Assembly: GCA_005406025.1 (NCBI GenBank)
Contig: BGZK01000210.1
Location: forward strand, 186,001-250,000
Source of the DNA: Eumeta japonica
Taxonomy: Eukaryota > Arthropoda > Insecta > Lepidoptera > Psychidae
Direction of reading: 5' to 3'
DNA length: 64,000 nucleotides
Under the pieces are notes generated by a model. It ran no database searches. It was not told the origin of the DNA and worked only from the letters and a program-made list of their open reading frames with translations. This document shows, piece by piece, positions 24,575 to 37,140 of the stretch (positions within the stretch are counted from its first letter, which is position 1; every line of letters begins with the position of its first letter). The translations under genes and the position numbers were made by a program.

Positions 24575-24860
24575 TCGACCCGGCGCAAACAGGCCAATTC
24601 GTCGACAGCCCGTTATCGGACGACACATAGGCGTCGTGGCGACACACGACGCGACGTCGGGCGACAACGGCGCGACGTCGGAGCGCGCCGCGGCCCTGTC
24701 GCAGTTCAAGGCCCGACCTTTTCGGTAATGTTAATTGTGTCTCGGGGCATTCCGCGTTAAGATTAACGCCGATCGAGACAATTACCGCTGATTGCGGCCG
24801 CTGTGCGTGCGCGACGGCCGAGGCGCACCGCGACTCGTGTACGTACAAACAACATTTCGT
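24575..24860. other. GC-rich island, candidate regulatory element
   Basis: CpG-dense block (CGACGTCGGGCGACAACGGC, GGCGCACCGCGACTCGTG). Both strands are open for about 90 codons with arginine-rich composition, which is the signature of composition rather than of a protein. No motif. Confidence 0.4.
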
Positions 24861-27284
24861 TTAATGTCACTGTTCTGTTGTGGGTCACTACCGATCGTGC
24901 TGGCTTTTAATTTGATTTAAATAATAATGTATTTATTTGTATTTCATGCGATAACTCTGCTATACATAATCATTACACAATTTTTTTATGGTACAATTGT
25001 TTTGTTGTGAGTAAAATCGATATCGTACCTTATTTCTTTACTACTTCCCCGATTTCTTTAAAATCCAGAATAAATATTCATGTCTATCGTTTTCACGCAT
25101 CTTATAAAACGACATGTCTGACTGTTGTTTGTGCACATCTAAGTCAAGAATTACTAATCTGATTTAGATGATTCTTTTCTTAGAAAGGAAATACATTATC
25201 TGGCCAAGTATAAATATGCATTCGATTACGATAGGTAATCTAAAGCATTAGCAGTAACAATTTTAGTGCACCACGGCTATACCTGCGTGAATTTTAAATA
25301 AGTTCAATCATCTTTTGTGATCTCATTTTCAGTAGGTATATAATATCAAGGAACATATAATCGAAATAACGATCGATCGAGATGGCAAACAGGATTGGAA
25401 TCGAAATCAAAAATATGACTGGAATTCGGGTTACGATCGAAAGAAATAAATGATGAATGATTTAATTTTATTCACAAGCCGGCTAAGCTATGATAATCAA
25501 ATGTGAAATAAAACGAAATGGTCTCTTGAAGCTCTTGCGATAGATTTGAATATGAATATTTTTTACTTGTCTTAGAGATATATTTAGAACATATTTCCTG
25601 CACCGACACTATAAAGTTAAGACATAGCGTTTGATAAAATTAGCATTCATTCCGAAAGAGGTATTTATCTCTTTCTTGAATACGAGAATTACAATAGTAA
25701 GAAGTGAATTGTATTTATAATAATGACAGCACTTGATTTTCCGAAAATTTCTGAACGGTACGCACATAAACAATTACTAAAACAAAATTTAAAAATAAAT
25801 TTAGAAACATATAAATTGAATCAATGTCGTGTAAATTCAAATAGGTCAGGTCACATTTAAAAAATAATTTAGGATGGATCGACTAGAACGTCGTAAAGGA
25901 TTTAGGATCTAACTTAAGAAAGAGCAGATTAGCATCTCTACATAAGAGCATTACGGTCAACGGCACTTTTAATTACTGCTGCTTAATTGATAAAAAAGTA
26001 TTTACGTACGAACGAAGCGAGATGGGAAGCCAACCAGAATCCTAATTAATTCAAGACGACCGCCTTACATAATTCAACCGGTGGCAAATATAGCATGGCA
26101 ATGATATTTTATCATTGCTGGACACTGACTAATGACGTATGATACCCTGTTTGATACCGCTTTCTGTTTTTGGTAAAATGTGGAGAAGCATTCATTTGCA
26201 ATGTTTCTTTTTAAGTAAAACGGAACGCCCGATCACACAATAATTTTCATATTTCGTAAAGTATAATGGCAGTCATTTAATACAGTATTATCATTATTAT
26301 TATTTCCCGTTGATTCGGTATGAGTGGAGTGTTTTTCGGTGACATCAAGATACCGGTTTTTAGTAGAGATGTAACATTATCGATATAATATGTGATAGTT
26401 ATGCCCGTATATTTATATCACTTTTGTGAGTACAATGTGTTTTCACGATTGCAGGTAACAGGGCAGTAAGAAATGCTTAAAAGAAAGTAAAAGCAAAAAA
26501 AAGTAAAATATTGATATGAATAATGTGTATGACATGTGTTTGGTTTTCTTTTTGCGCAAATCTTTTCAAAATTGAAGGAAGCTACATGCATATACTCTAT
26601 TTATATCATATCGTATATTAAAAAAAGAATGTTGTTTTGGCTTCAAGGTATTTAAAATGCAACGTATATTGTAACCTAGCTACAATATAATTAAACATAT
26701 TTTACAAACAATAATTGAAGCAAAAAATTAAAAATTCACATCGTGAACTCAACTATATTTACTAACATAAAACTCCTATTTGCACTTAGTAAATGTATTT
26801 TTTGCCAATTTGAAGGTCAACTTCTATTATGTCTCTTAAACTATAGCGTCGAGCCAATATTTTGCAAAACGTGTGTCGACATCGACAATTCATATTTCAC
26901 ATCACTAAGAATATAACGACAACACGTAAGAGGCAGTAGTGTCCTCAGGCCCCGAAGGCCGCAATTGACTTAATGTGACAAATTCGTAATGCACCACTCA
27001 AATTGGCTGCGCCCGTGGGAAATTCGGCTCTTAAATGTTATTATATACTCGCACATATTTCGACTGGGGCTCGATTCTTGACATCACTTTTAAGGTTCTA
27101 CAAGTAAGAATAGCATTCTTCAATTTTTAGATCTATGGTAAATGATGAGTCATATTTTTATGTATATTTTAATGATAGACATTGAATTCATAAAAAGACA
27201 TACATGTTGCTCGTTCACATTTTAATCATCCCATTGCACCGCTACAGCGTATACTCCTATAAGTTTTGTTTTAAATTAAGGGGC
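24861..27284. other. AT-rich sequence without a recognisable gene
   Basis: No gene or classified element recognised. A small GC-richer patch at about 26938-27030 (CAGGCCCCGAAGGCCGC) may be a minor island. Confidence 0.5.
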
Positions 27285-27482
27285 TTTACCTTGAGAATTC
27301 TAGGGAGGGTAGAGGCCTGCTAATGTCCGTTGTCACTAATACGATGACAAGATCCAATGCCGAAGGTCTAACTTTGAATTGATTTAATTCAAAACTTATT
27401 GGTCAAATCGCCCGTGGTCAAAATTTAACCTGGTACCTTTTAGTTCAAAAGCATGACTCTTAATCACTGAGCTACCACCGCT
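27285..27482 (-). repeat. tRNA-derived SINE, copy 1
   Basis: On the reverse strand the head reads GCGGTGGTAGCTCAGTGATT, whose TAGCTCAGTGA is close to a pol III A box; the B-box position has decayed to GGTTAAATTTT. The body matches the SINE at 54895-55107 in order: tttgaattaaatc, cattggatcttgtcatc/cgttatcattgcattgg, tagtgacaacgga, and a tail near ccctag. An internal pol III promoter and tRNA-like head are diagnostic of SINEs; family name unknown. Confidence 0.7.
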
Positions 27483-29069
27483 TTTTAGCCACTACCACTG
27501 GACCGATTTCAGAGCCGAATATATATCTTTGAGAACCATTAATGAACGATTGCTCAAATATCAAAATATTCAAACATTGCAAAATTTTCAACCACATGAC
27601 AAACACCTCTACCCACTTTTAAATTTACGGCTGGAATATTATAAAGTTGCAAGTGGCCAGTGGATGTTATTTCGGTACAAACAGTTGTCCTTTTTGTTAT
27701 TATTTGGGTCTGTTAGAAGACGAAAATCATAGGAGTTCGAGCCAGGCGAATATTTGGTATTGGTAACATTTTAACCTTGATGTTGATAAAAAATATACCA
27801 TTCTCATAGCTGTATGAGGCATAGGCCCATCGTGATGCTTAAGAAGGTTTTCCATAAGACTTCACTCGCTTCTTCCGTCGAGCAAATAACACTACTGGGG
27901 CTCCGGTTGTTAACACTTAGAATTAAATTCCATCTAATCTTTTAACGGTATCGTTAAAATAACATATGTTTGTGTATGATTCTATAGAAAATTATAGTGA
28001 TCAATTGTTTCTTGGCTATGATATGCTGTTTATGGAGTTAACTTAATTTTTGGAGCAAACGAAATCGATTGATATTTCGCTTCGTGATTTTAATTACCTA
28101 TGAACCTAATTAAATAAGTTTACACCTGTTTTGATGTTAAATAGTTACATAGTTATGTTTCATCAGCAATCTCGATACGAAATGCGTTTTTTTCTGGCCT
28201 GCATATAAAACTTTCTTTTACACATTTGTACCAATTGAACTGAGTTTCTTTCCACTCGTTAATAAGTCTGTCAGTCAGATAGAACCTTGAATTTCACTTG
28301 CGGAGACAAGTGTTGGTGAATGATTGGTAATGATGTATGGACGTATATAGGTCGTACCAATTTTCGTCAAAGAGTTTTTTTTTTGCGTTAAGGTTTAACC
28401 TTATATTGAATATGAACTTTTAAATTAACTATAGCCGTAATTCTCTGTGATATTAAAAGTAATAAGTAAAATTATAAAATAACAATTTAAGAACTCTTGT
28501 TGCAAATTGTAGGCTTTCCAATCAAAGTGTAATAAAAAGACTTTAATAACATAGGCTATATCATCATTTGTTGTCCATAGATATTACTTAATTTATCATA
28601 TTACTTAAATTATATTAAAGAGCTCCAAAAGCGACGAGAAAATAGGTAACAGGAGCACATACAATGAAAGCCGTTAATCATTTATTCGTATTTTTATAAA
28701 TTCACGTTATAGGCTCTGTTATATATACAAATTACGGTATTTGATATAAATTCACATCCTACTGAGACATTTTAGTGTTTATCCCGTAGGAAACGTGTAT
28801 TATAGGGAATAAAAATTTTATCCGGATAAAAATTATCCTGTGAATATCATCAAAATAAAATGTAATGCTTTAGCAGAGCCAGTTACAAAATTAAATTTCT
28901 GAACCATCTCACGGGGATAGTGCATTTTTCCGGAGATAAAAAATAACTTACGTCGTTTTACGATCACTGAGCTATTTTTGGGCGAAAAATCATATAGACC
29001 TTGGTCGCCGCGTGAAAGAAGGACGAACCAACAAACACACTTTCGCATTTATACATTCCTTCTCGATGC
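27483..29069. other. No gene recognised
   Basis: Mixed AT-rich sequence. The frames at 27529-27732 and 28833-29048 have no motif. Confidence 0.5.
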
Positions 29070-29260
29070 ATGTGGGCCGAAGTTCACCTGCGCTTTCGCA
29101 CGCGGCCGGCGGGCGTCCCCGCCGGGCGACGAGGCGTAATCGATATTATATCACCGGCGGCTGCGGGATCGGCCCCCGCGATTCGACACGACGGCGGCCC
29201 GCCGGCGGACGGTCGAGGTGCCGTTCTCACGGCTGTTAACATTTGTATTAATCGAATGGG
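29070..29260. other. GC-rich island, candidate regulatory element
   Basis: CpG-dense block (GGCGGGCGTCCCCGCCGGGC) enclosing ATCGATATTATATCACC. Two plus-strand and one minus-strand frames overlap it, none with a domain. Sharp composition edges. Confidence 0.4.
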
Positions 29261-31734
29261 ACATCGCGGGTTTTCGCTGTTGGAGCGTCCACAAGTAACA
29301 GACGGATTTGTTTTTTTTTTTGTGAATACAAAGAAAAATCATCGGTTAGTGACATCTGATAACTGCCGGTTGTGGTTGTTGTGTAATTATCGTAAGTGTT
29401 GTGACTCAAACAGAATCTGTGCGATTGTCGCAAAGCTTTTTTTTTAGATTCATGAGGTATAAATAACGTAGAGCAGTCATAGAATCGTTCAAAGACAATT
29501 AGTTCGATGGTCGGACATCGGAGGCGATGGTCCGATGTACAAGACCGCCAAACTTTTTTTTTTGTTATAAATTGGCATCTGTCTACGAGCGACAAGTGTT
29601 GTTGTTTTTATAGTTCGATTTTGTTTCTGAAGTTTCAATATGTTTTAATTTTATAGTTATGGCCCTAAGATTTTTGAATGTATGTCCGTTTGTTTTCTAG
29701 ATAAACGAAAACATTTAAATCATTTTAGACCATCTTTCTTCTCCCGTCACTTAGTTCGCATGAAATGAACAATGAGAAAACATACATAGCTGGCTGATAT
29801 TGACTCACTACAACGGCATAGTTGGAAGTTGGTCAGTGTTAATATGTATTTAGAGTGCACGTCGACATTTTCTTGTAAACGAGATGAAAAATTTAAGTAT
29901 ACAAGCGCATTGACAGGAAATAGCAACGTTGTGTTGGACAGAATAAAGAAATGTTATCGCCGAGTTTTACTCAATCGATTTATGTTTTTTTGTATTCTCT
30001 ATAGTTTAAAATCAGAAAAATTATAACTTTATGTACAGTAGCTATGAAAGCCCAACATAAAATTGATTTCACTCGCGACCTCAGATTATTATAAGTCTAT
30101 TGCAACATATCTGTATTTTATGCGCTGAATTTGTCGAAAAGTTGCTTGGATTTTAAGTGAGGCCCCTATTTAACAAATTGTAAAAATCATAACAAAATTC
30201 TTTGCGTGGTTTTTGCGCGATGCCTTGACAAACAAATAAAACTCACAAACAAATCTTTGGGGTCGACATTCCTTTAAGTGTACTGAGAGCCTAAAGTTGT
30301 ACTTTGTTAACAAGTAAAGCAGCTTATCGTCGTTAAGCTTATAAAGGGTTAGAGTGAGCTTCGTGTCAAACACTTTATGCAAGCTTCAATGCTGAAGTCC
30401 AATAAATGTACCGTTCCTTGTTTCGCCTCTCGCTTGATGATTCGCAGTCAATCTCAGCACTTATTACGCCCAAATTCCGACCGCTCACAGTGGCAGATCT
30501 AAGGGGAGTCATCGTGGTCATGATCATCCTATGAGCCGGGTGCGGGTCGACCATTGATAATTTTTTGATAGAATTCGAGCCTATCCCGAGTAGACGTCGA
30601 CTGTGTCACCTTTCCTCGAGTCGAAGGCTGCATGCCCGCAACGTGTTTCCGTCAGTTTTGTTCCTTAACAAAGGCGACATTAAGACCTATTAGAAAAAAC
30701 GATTGTTCAACAATGTCGCATTGTTAATGACTCTGGGCGCTGTTGGTCACTTATTATAAACCGTTGAAAGTATACGTCTGCGTGCTATTTTGTAGAAATA
30801 CACTTTTAAAATCTTCAATTTTCTATTGGCATGTGATGAGTGGCGGCAACGGTAGACGAAGATAGGCTCGCATTCGATCACAATGACTAAATGACCCTCC
30901 TCTGGATCTAGCTCTGAGTGATGATGGTCAAGTTGTCAGCGAGTTATTTAACAATCAGAAAAAAAGAAGAAACAAACCTTATTCAAATTAAACCACTTCG
31001 TCCGCGCTTGGAAGAGTACTTTAAGTTGTAAAGTCCTGAATGTAGTAACTGAATTGGTGACAAAAGTTGAAGACAAAAGCAGCTCCCAACTAGAGCCTTA
31101 AGATGCTCTTCCTAAGAGTCCCTCAGTCTAAAATAACATGATTCTAAGAGGACGTACGTCTGCAATTAGATTATAAAAACTTGACATCGTATGAATATTT
31201 AATTAATCTGTAACAAATTGTTTATAACGAAAGTCATACACACATATAAAATATCCATATCAGTGAACAAATTTGATATACACCCTAATTTTTTGTTTTC
31301 GTTTTTGTTGGTAGTGTTTTCAATTATTTATTGTTTAGTTTTTATAAGGATTATAGATAGAATTTAATGGATTGTAGAATTCGTTTTATGTCAGGAAACG
31401 GATGCAAATGGCGCCGTGGTTAGCACGTAATTCGAAATATTTTTAATTACACTGTGTCGGCGTCTCTATTGCGTATTTAGGTTTTATCGTAGTTATCGAA
31501 ATGTCATAGACAAATGTCAGTCGATTGCGAAGTTTTTAATTTTGAAAATGCCATCACAAGTGGGATAACGTGTTCTGAAATGAGGAAGCATAGACAAAAT
31601 GTGTATGACACAACATGTTTGAGACAGTGCATTCTCATAATATTGATAAGACAATATGTAACATGCAGAATATGCAGGATAAAAATCAATACTTGAGATC
31701 ATCTATCATTAGTGATATTTCTACTCATCATCGT
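29261..31734. other. No gene recognised
   Basis: Includes a GC-balanced stretch at about 30420-30660 that may be an unrecognised repeat, and mirror-strand open frames at 31504-31702 with no motif. Confidence 0.45.
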
Positions 31735-31865
31735 TAAGGGGCCTTCAAGAAAAGAGCGTACTTCTTTCTAAAAGGCCGGCAACGCACTAGAGCCTCCTTC
31801 GGGGTGACATGGGCGGCGGCAGTCACCTACTCTACGGTGGCTCACATGCTAGACTGCCCCTTAAA
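31735..31865 (+). repeat. Lepidopteran-type SINE fragment ('GGCCGGCAACGCACT' core), copy A
   Basis: Carries gaaaagagcgtacttctttc, then AAAAGGCCGGCAACGCACT, CATGGGCGGCGGCAGTCACC and GGTGGCTCACAT. The same block order recurs at 46375-46625, 50100-50265 (reverse), 57464-57703 and 60710-60812 (reverse). The family is an abundant interspersed repeat of moths and butterflies, recalled from memory. Confidence 0.65.
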
Positions 31866-32104
31866 AGTCATATTTTAGAAACATCTCAAGCCTTCGTGAA
31901 TCTAAAGTTTCGTAGGTTTCAAAAAATAATAGTTTGGAATTCTCGATCACGATCTCGTAATTTATTACGCGAATTATCATCCCAGCCACTATAAACCGAA
32001 CTCGATATAAATCAATCTGACACATAAACAAACGTCATGTAAAATACATAACCCTTCCCGTATTCGGCGCATTCAGGTGGAAATATGGGATAAACCAAAA
32101 TCTC

Positions 32105-32345
32105 TCACCTCAAAAGCGTTTCGCGAAAACGTCGGACGTGCGCAACAACGACGAGCCATCGCCGATCCCCGAGATGCGGCGGTCGCTTTTGTTTTGTCAA
32201 AGCGTGTTTGATCCGGGTCGGGCGCGGGCCGCTCTTCGGCGGCCGCCGGGCCCGTGAAAAACCTCTAAAACAAACGTTCGGCAAGTCGGCGAGGCGCCCG
32301 GCCACCTGCGGTCACCCTTCCGTTGTCCACTTCACGCGGTAATCT
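32105..32345. other. GC-rich island, candidate regulatory element
   Basis: CpG-dense block (GGGCGCGGGCCGCTCTTCGG, GGCGAGGCGCCCGGCC) between AT-rich flanks. The reverse-strand 66-codon frame is arginine/proline-rich and compositional. Confidence 0.4.
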
Positions 32346-33082
32346 ATATAGGCGGATATTACCCTTTCGTATTACAAGAATTTGATTGTCATATGACGTT
32401 ATTCTTTAGGCGGTTTATGAAAAAGCGAAGATGTGGTAGAGACGCTGCGCACCACACAGCGACCGATATAATTCACATCGTAAAGTTACATGATAATGTT
32501 TCTTAAGCATTGTTTTAATTAAAATTGTAATCTGTATTAACATAAAATATAATTCTGTTAGTACATTAATTAGATATTTATTTTCTTCATTGTTTACTTA
32601 TTAAATGATCGCTATTTTAGTATTAAATATTAAAATAAAATTTACTGACCTCTATAATGGAACATAGATATTAGGCCTGAGAAAAAGTTTTTTCATATAT
32701 TATACAAAATTCAATATATTTTTGTATTATATTTTATTTACTTATATTTTAATTATAATATACATATGCCATTTTATACAACATATTGTTGCCATTTTTT
32801 ACGTAGTAATATAATCCCATTCCTGTAGAAATTTTGGACCTTCTAATCAAAAAACTGTGACAAGTGATTTTGAGAGTCCTCTCTTAATGTTAACTTAACA
32901 TTATTTTAAAAAATCTGAAGAAACCGAAACAGGTGAAATCTTAGGATTCAAGGTCAGGGCTATATGGAGGATATGTTAACACTTCCCATCTAAACTTTTT
33001 CAATATTTACTGAGTGGCTAAAAATGTGCGTGAAGTGGCATTATTAGGCTGAAAAACCACATGTTGATTAATTCCGGCTGTT

Positions 33083-33234
33083 TTTTCTTTACTTCTTGCT
33101 TGTATTTCATTAGCTGTCGGCAGTACGGATGTGAATTGTAGGTTTTTACGGGGCGGTGTTTTCTTTACTTCTTGCTTGTATTTCATTAGCTGTCGGCAGT
33201 ACGGATCTGAATTGATAGTTTTTACGGGGCGGTG
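33083..33234. repeat. 76-bp tandem duplication inside the mariner
   Basis: Copies 33083-33158 and 33159-33234 abut and both run from TTTTCTTTACTTCTTGC to ACGGGGCGGTG, with only a few differences. 76 is not a multiple of three, so one copy is read out of frame. Confidence 0.9.
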
Positions 33235-33450
33235 AAAACTCATAATGGCGATGCGCTCGTGTGGGACCCAAATATCGAGTTTTTTATATATATTTCATAT
33301 TTTTTCAAATGGGTAAAAATCGTTTTGTGGTCAATTCATAGCTCTTCAGCTATGTAGTAAAAACTAATCCGTAACAGGTCGACCAGAACGAGGTTCACTT
33401 TGACATTAAAATTGACGGACTGAAAACGCTTGAACTAGTTTTGTGCTTCC

Positions 33451-33504
33451 CTTACCGACATTGCATTAGGTCCATGTTTATGAACCTAATGAAGTGTCGG
33501 TAAG
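33451..33504. repeat. Inverted duplication (21-bp arms) inside the mariner
   Basis: Arms 33451-33471 (CTTACCGACATTGCATTAGGT) and 33484-33504 are complementary with two mismatches around a 12-nt loop. The mariner at 15.8 kb has only one of them at the matching site (GACCTAATACAGAGCCGGTAAG), so the other arm is an added inverted copy. Confidence 0.85.
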
Positions 33505-33788
33505 AGTAACGTATGTGACCAATTTTTTTTGCGGCTTGTGTAACATTTTTCCTTTATTTGAAAAAAAAACTTCAAATTGTATTGAATTTCTACGTTAGAT
33601 TCACTCTATTTGGTGGACAGAAAAACAATAAGAAAATGGCGGGACACCGTTTTTACTACTATTTTTATTTTTCTAAAATTTCATCTATTTAATGGTATCA
33701 AAATCAGCCACATACAAACAATGCAACCAAAAAAATCTTACTACACCTTTTTACTTATGAAATATGAAAAATTTTTTCCCCGACCACA

Positions 33789-34224
33789 TAATATCAATCT
33801 ATTTCTTTTATTAATATATTCGATTGAATTATTTGACTATGAATCGATAGTTTATTTTTTATTGTGACTAAAGAAGTATAACATCTAATTCTCATACACG
33901 AAAAAATTGCTTTGCATCTGCTTTTATGGATTCAAGGTGGAGACAATAACAAAGAAAAAAACTTATTAGTTTTAATCAAATGATAATATAGATTATAGCT
34001 TTGGCCATTATTGTATTTTATTGGTTAGGCAGTAATCAAAAATAAAAAAAAAAACGTGTAACTGAATGCAATAAATATTTGATTACCCGGCATGTACACA
34101 ATCACACTAATAACAATCTAGAACACCGGCATCGAGTGTTCCATATAAATCCTAACGAGTTTTCCCTCACATGTGTTGAATTCCGCCCTTATTTTATTTC
34201 GCGAGTCAATACATCTATCCGCGG
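33789..34224. other. AT-rich sequence, nothing recognised
   Basis: No gene or repeat identified. Confidence 0.5.
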
Positions 34225-34420
34225 GACTCGAGCGTTCGCCTCCTCCTTTGTGTGTCCACAAAAGGAGAAAAGGTCTCCCCCCCCGGCCCGCCGCCGCCGC
34301 GCGTCTTGTACGTGACGAACGGGGAAAGGTTGGCCATTTCTCTCGCCATTTTATTGGGGAAACGACCTGAATGATAATTGTGCGATAACAACCGCTGGCG
34401 GCCGTTGTCTCTGGTTTCAT
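34225..34420. other. GC-rich island, candidate regulatory element
   Basis: GC-rich block with CCCCGGCCCGCCGCCGCCG near 34281. Three overlapping short frames on both strands are compositional. It ends CGCTGGCGGCCGTTG. Confidence 0.35.
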
Positions 34421-35989
34421 GGAAAATCTCCTTCTTGGTGACTATGTATTGAAATGGAAATGTGCGAGTTTAAATCGTGGTTCGAGTCGAATAAAATAGA
34501 TTGTATTTTAACGGGTTAAGAACTGAGTAATGAATCATATTTTTTTAGGTTAATATCACTGTATTATGATTAATATTTATCGACTTAAGATGCATTAAAT
34601 ATGCAATTTATAAGTGTTTTCTTTTGCGATTAAAGTAGGGATTATTTGTAGGCGCGCTTGTCTCTATATCGTGTAATATAGTTTACTGATTAGACAGATT
34701 GAGACATGATGTGATGATGACAAACGGATGTTTTTTCAATATAAGATTTATGAATTTGATAGTTAAGTAGTGAATAATCAGTAAACCTATAAAAGATGTT
34801 TTCATGTAGGAAGTATTGCTGTTGTATAGCTAATTTCTCAAAGCGAGAACTTCAACAGAAACTATTTAGGGCTCTTCATATAGACCTGCCCTAGGCACCT
34901 TCGTTTCGCTTCACCCTATCCTATCGCACAGTAAACTTGATAAACAGATAAACTTTATGGAGTATAGAAATAATGACATACCTACTTTTAATACAATAAA
35001 TCATTATATTCTCAAAACGTGAGAATAATCTAAAAAGGCTGAGCTTTTGCAACAAAGATTAGATCTTAAACAAATGAGTGGATTTCTGTGTCTTTATGCA
35101 GAAAACTGTATTTTAATGGATACCTACTCTGGAATATAAAAAAAAGGTATTTACTTATAAAATTTATTATAGAAGTAAATTTAAATAATAGACATATATG
35201 AGTGTTTCCACTGTAAACTTTATATTTTTACATATATTTGTAAATATTTTTTTATATTCTTAGAATTTAGGGTTTTGTATACGTTACTAAAAAAATAACA
35301 TTCTATCTTCATAATAAAGTCAGTTTTGTGTTAAAATGGCACAATAAGATTACAATATTTAGGGTACAAGTTAATTTCTACGAATATTTAACTTTTTTTT
35401 GGACTGATTATCCATAAAGAGCCAAATTGTAGAAAACATATTTTAGTGTTGTTACGTCTTTTGTGGTTATACTTAAAAATAGGTTCGTGGAATCTAATGA
35501 AACATAAAAATTAGGCTCTGTTTCTTTAATGTTACAGAATACTGGTTCATAACATCTAACGAGAAAAAGTTCATCTACTTTTATTTATTGATATAAATAA
35601 TTTTATTTGTCGTGGAATTGTAAATGGCTTGTACTTAGCTAGACCAAAGTTAGGGAAGGTATAGTGTAGCTGGAACTTGATGCATTCGAATGCAAAGTGA
35701 TCTTTGAAGAAGTCTGTAAATATTTTTTCTTATTTTATAGCCAAATTCTGATAATTCGGGTCGTTTTTCTGGATTATCGTAATGTTAGAGGTAAAGTACG
35801 TAAATAAATTTCTGTTTTGGTGCTAAATTTGTGTTTCTATGTGTTCCTGCAGACGTAAAAACTATTGAAAATAATCACAAGCCTAAGATTGCGTGTTTTT
35901 TAAACTCTTTAGATAAACTTTTTAGATAAACGAGCATGCTTTTTATGTTTTGTTGTTTAAAAAGAAGGTGGACGATTAGGAAATGAAAT
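34421..35989. other. AT-rich sequence without a recognisable gene
   Basis: No frame longer than background and no element recognised. Confidence 0.55.
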
Positions 35990-35999
35990 ATGTTTTATT

Positions 36000-36510
36000 G
36001 TTTTTTAAAATTTTCTTCATTCAATTTGTTATGACGGCCCTTGTCCATATTAGACTGCTAACGTTTCCCGCGATGGTTTTTCTCTATCTTAGACAGGCTT
36101 AAAAATTTTTAACGCATAAGTTATTTTCTAATATTTCCAAAATTAGCTGTTCTAAATACTCAACTGTTTGTCGAGCATCATGTAAGCTTGCATTGTGAAG
36201 GTTAAACATGATGCGTCGTTTAGGATTGATTTTAATAACTCGGGTAAAACTTTTGACACACTACCGCAGTAGTAACCACCGTAATTTTACTGTTTATATA
36301 ATTTCCAAGTTTGATCGTGACGACATGACAATGTATCGTAAGAGTACAAACAAAATTTATCGCCACTGATAATACGTAGCAATGTTTCAACTTCTTTCGC
36401 TTGATCGACATTGTAACGATTTAAGTCATTTTGTAATCTGTACTATATAGATACAGAATTCAGAAATAAACTGTCTTTATCACGTATCCAAATCTACTTA
36501 CAGGAGGATC
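36000..36510 (-). pseudogene. Third mariner-like transposase relic
   Basis: The reverse strand encodes, in several frames, IISGDKFCLYSYD (first catalytic block, aspartate kept), then INPKRRIMFNLHNAS followed by LHDARQTVEYLEQ, which matches the block normally reading HHDNAS...TVEYL. The second catalytic aspartate is replaced (LHNA). A possible N-terminal trace IHKIL lies near 36510. It differs clearly from the other two mariners, so it belongs to another lineage. No terminal repeats were identified. Confidence 0.6.
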
Positions 36511-36889
36511 TTATGAATTGTAGTCTTTAAAATACTCGAGAATGCTCTATTTCAGGGCATGTCACACAGCAGTCTACAACAATCAGCTCACACGCTGTCT
36601 CACAAAGTCAATTTCTCTCCATTTCTCAAGCTACTTTACGTTCCACCGATGTCAATTTTTCAATTATTTTCGGCTTTATAATTTGAATAGTTGGCAGCTT
36701 CAACTTTGGAAACGCTATGGGACACACAAAAAGACAACTTAAAAGGCATGGCTGTACGAATATCAATCGTCACTTAATTGAACGGCTAAGAAAACCGTCT
36801 TTTGACTTAATTCGTATATTAGAACAGATTTATCAGGATCTTCAAAACATTGAGAAAATCCCCATCATGTTTAGACCACCGTGAGAATT
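36511..36889. other. No gene recognised
   Basis: May include the decayed 5' part of the adjacent mariner relic. The 66-codon frame at 36542-36742 has no motif. Confidence 0.4.
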
Positions 36890-37140
36890 ATGGCCGAATA
36901 CTCTATTATTGCAGAAAGCATATGCCCCGACCTGGGACAGGTTGTACAAGCAGTTATATAACTATTTGTACAAACATAGAGCCTGGGAGGAAGTTGACAA
37001 TAACCATTATGTAAAGAATTCGCGTGTACTGCATGCCATTTCGTCCCACGCGCCGCAGCTCGTAGCGGGCAGGACTTTCTCGCTTGAGCCCCGGCGTGTC
37101 CGATTCGATGGAGACAAAGCGCGTTATTAGAGGCCATACG
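36890..37140. other. GC-richer island
   Basis: More balanced composition than the flanks (CACGCGCCGCAGCTCGTAGC) with opposite-strand frames of 73 and 88 codons overlapping. No motif. Regulatory or fossil origin undetermined. Confidence 0.3.

Larger units (their letters stand above)
32780..33600 (-). pseudogene. Mariner transposase fragments, inactivated
   Basis: Read on the reverse strand. The N-terminal part gives pieces matching the NWFKRFQS and IAEELxIDHKT region of the copy at 15.8 kb. The segment that would hold the first catalytic aspartate is deleted. Next, PYCRQLMKYKQEVKK is followed, in a shifted frame caused by a 76-bp duplication, by VLPTANEIQARSKE, and then by VVFQPNNATSRTFLATQ. 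The usual HHDNA motif is QPNNA here, so the second catalytic aspartate is lost. A WQQYV C-terminus is seen near 32790. Non-functional. Confidence 0.85.
32671..33788 (-). mobile_element. Rearranged mariner-family transposon
   Basis: Ends TTAGGCCTGAGAAAAAG (32671) and TTTTTTCCCCGACCACA (to 33788), flanked by TA on both sides. Read in reverse it is homologous to the mariner at 15530-16813 (ATAAGTAAAAAG near the end; transposase fragments in order). At 1118 bp it is shorter: about 240 bp between a CCCACACGAGC block and an ATTATGAG block are missing, partly offset by a 76-bp tandem duplication and a small inverted duplication. Confidence 0.88.

Noticed and set aside
24479..24848. Two opposite-strand frames of about 90 codons as genes
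   Set aside because: CpG-rich composition gives few stops in every frame; arginine-rich products without domain.
29070..29595. Overlapping frames of 125, 63 and 115 codons as genes
   Set aside because: Same compositional cause, with extension into AT-rich low-complexity sequence; no motif.
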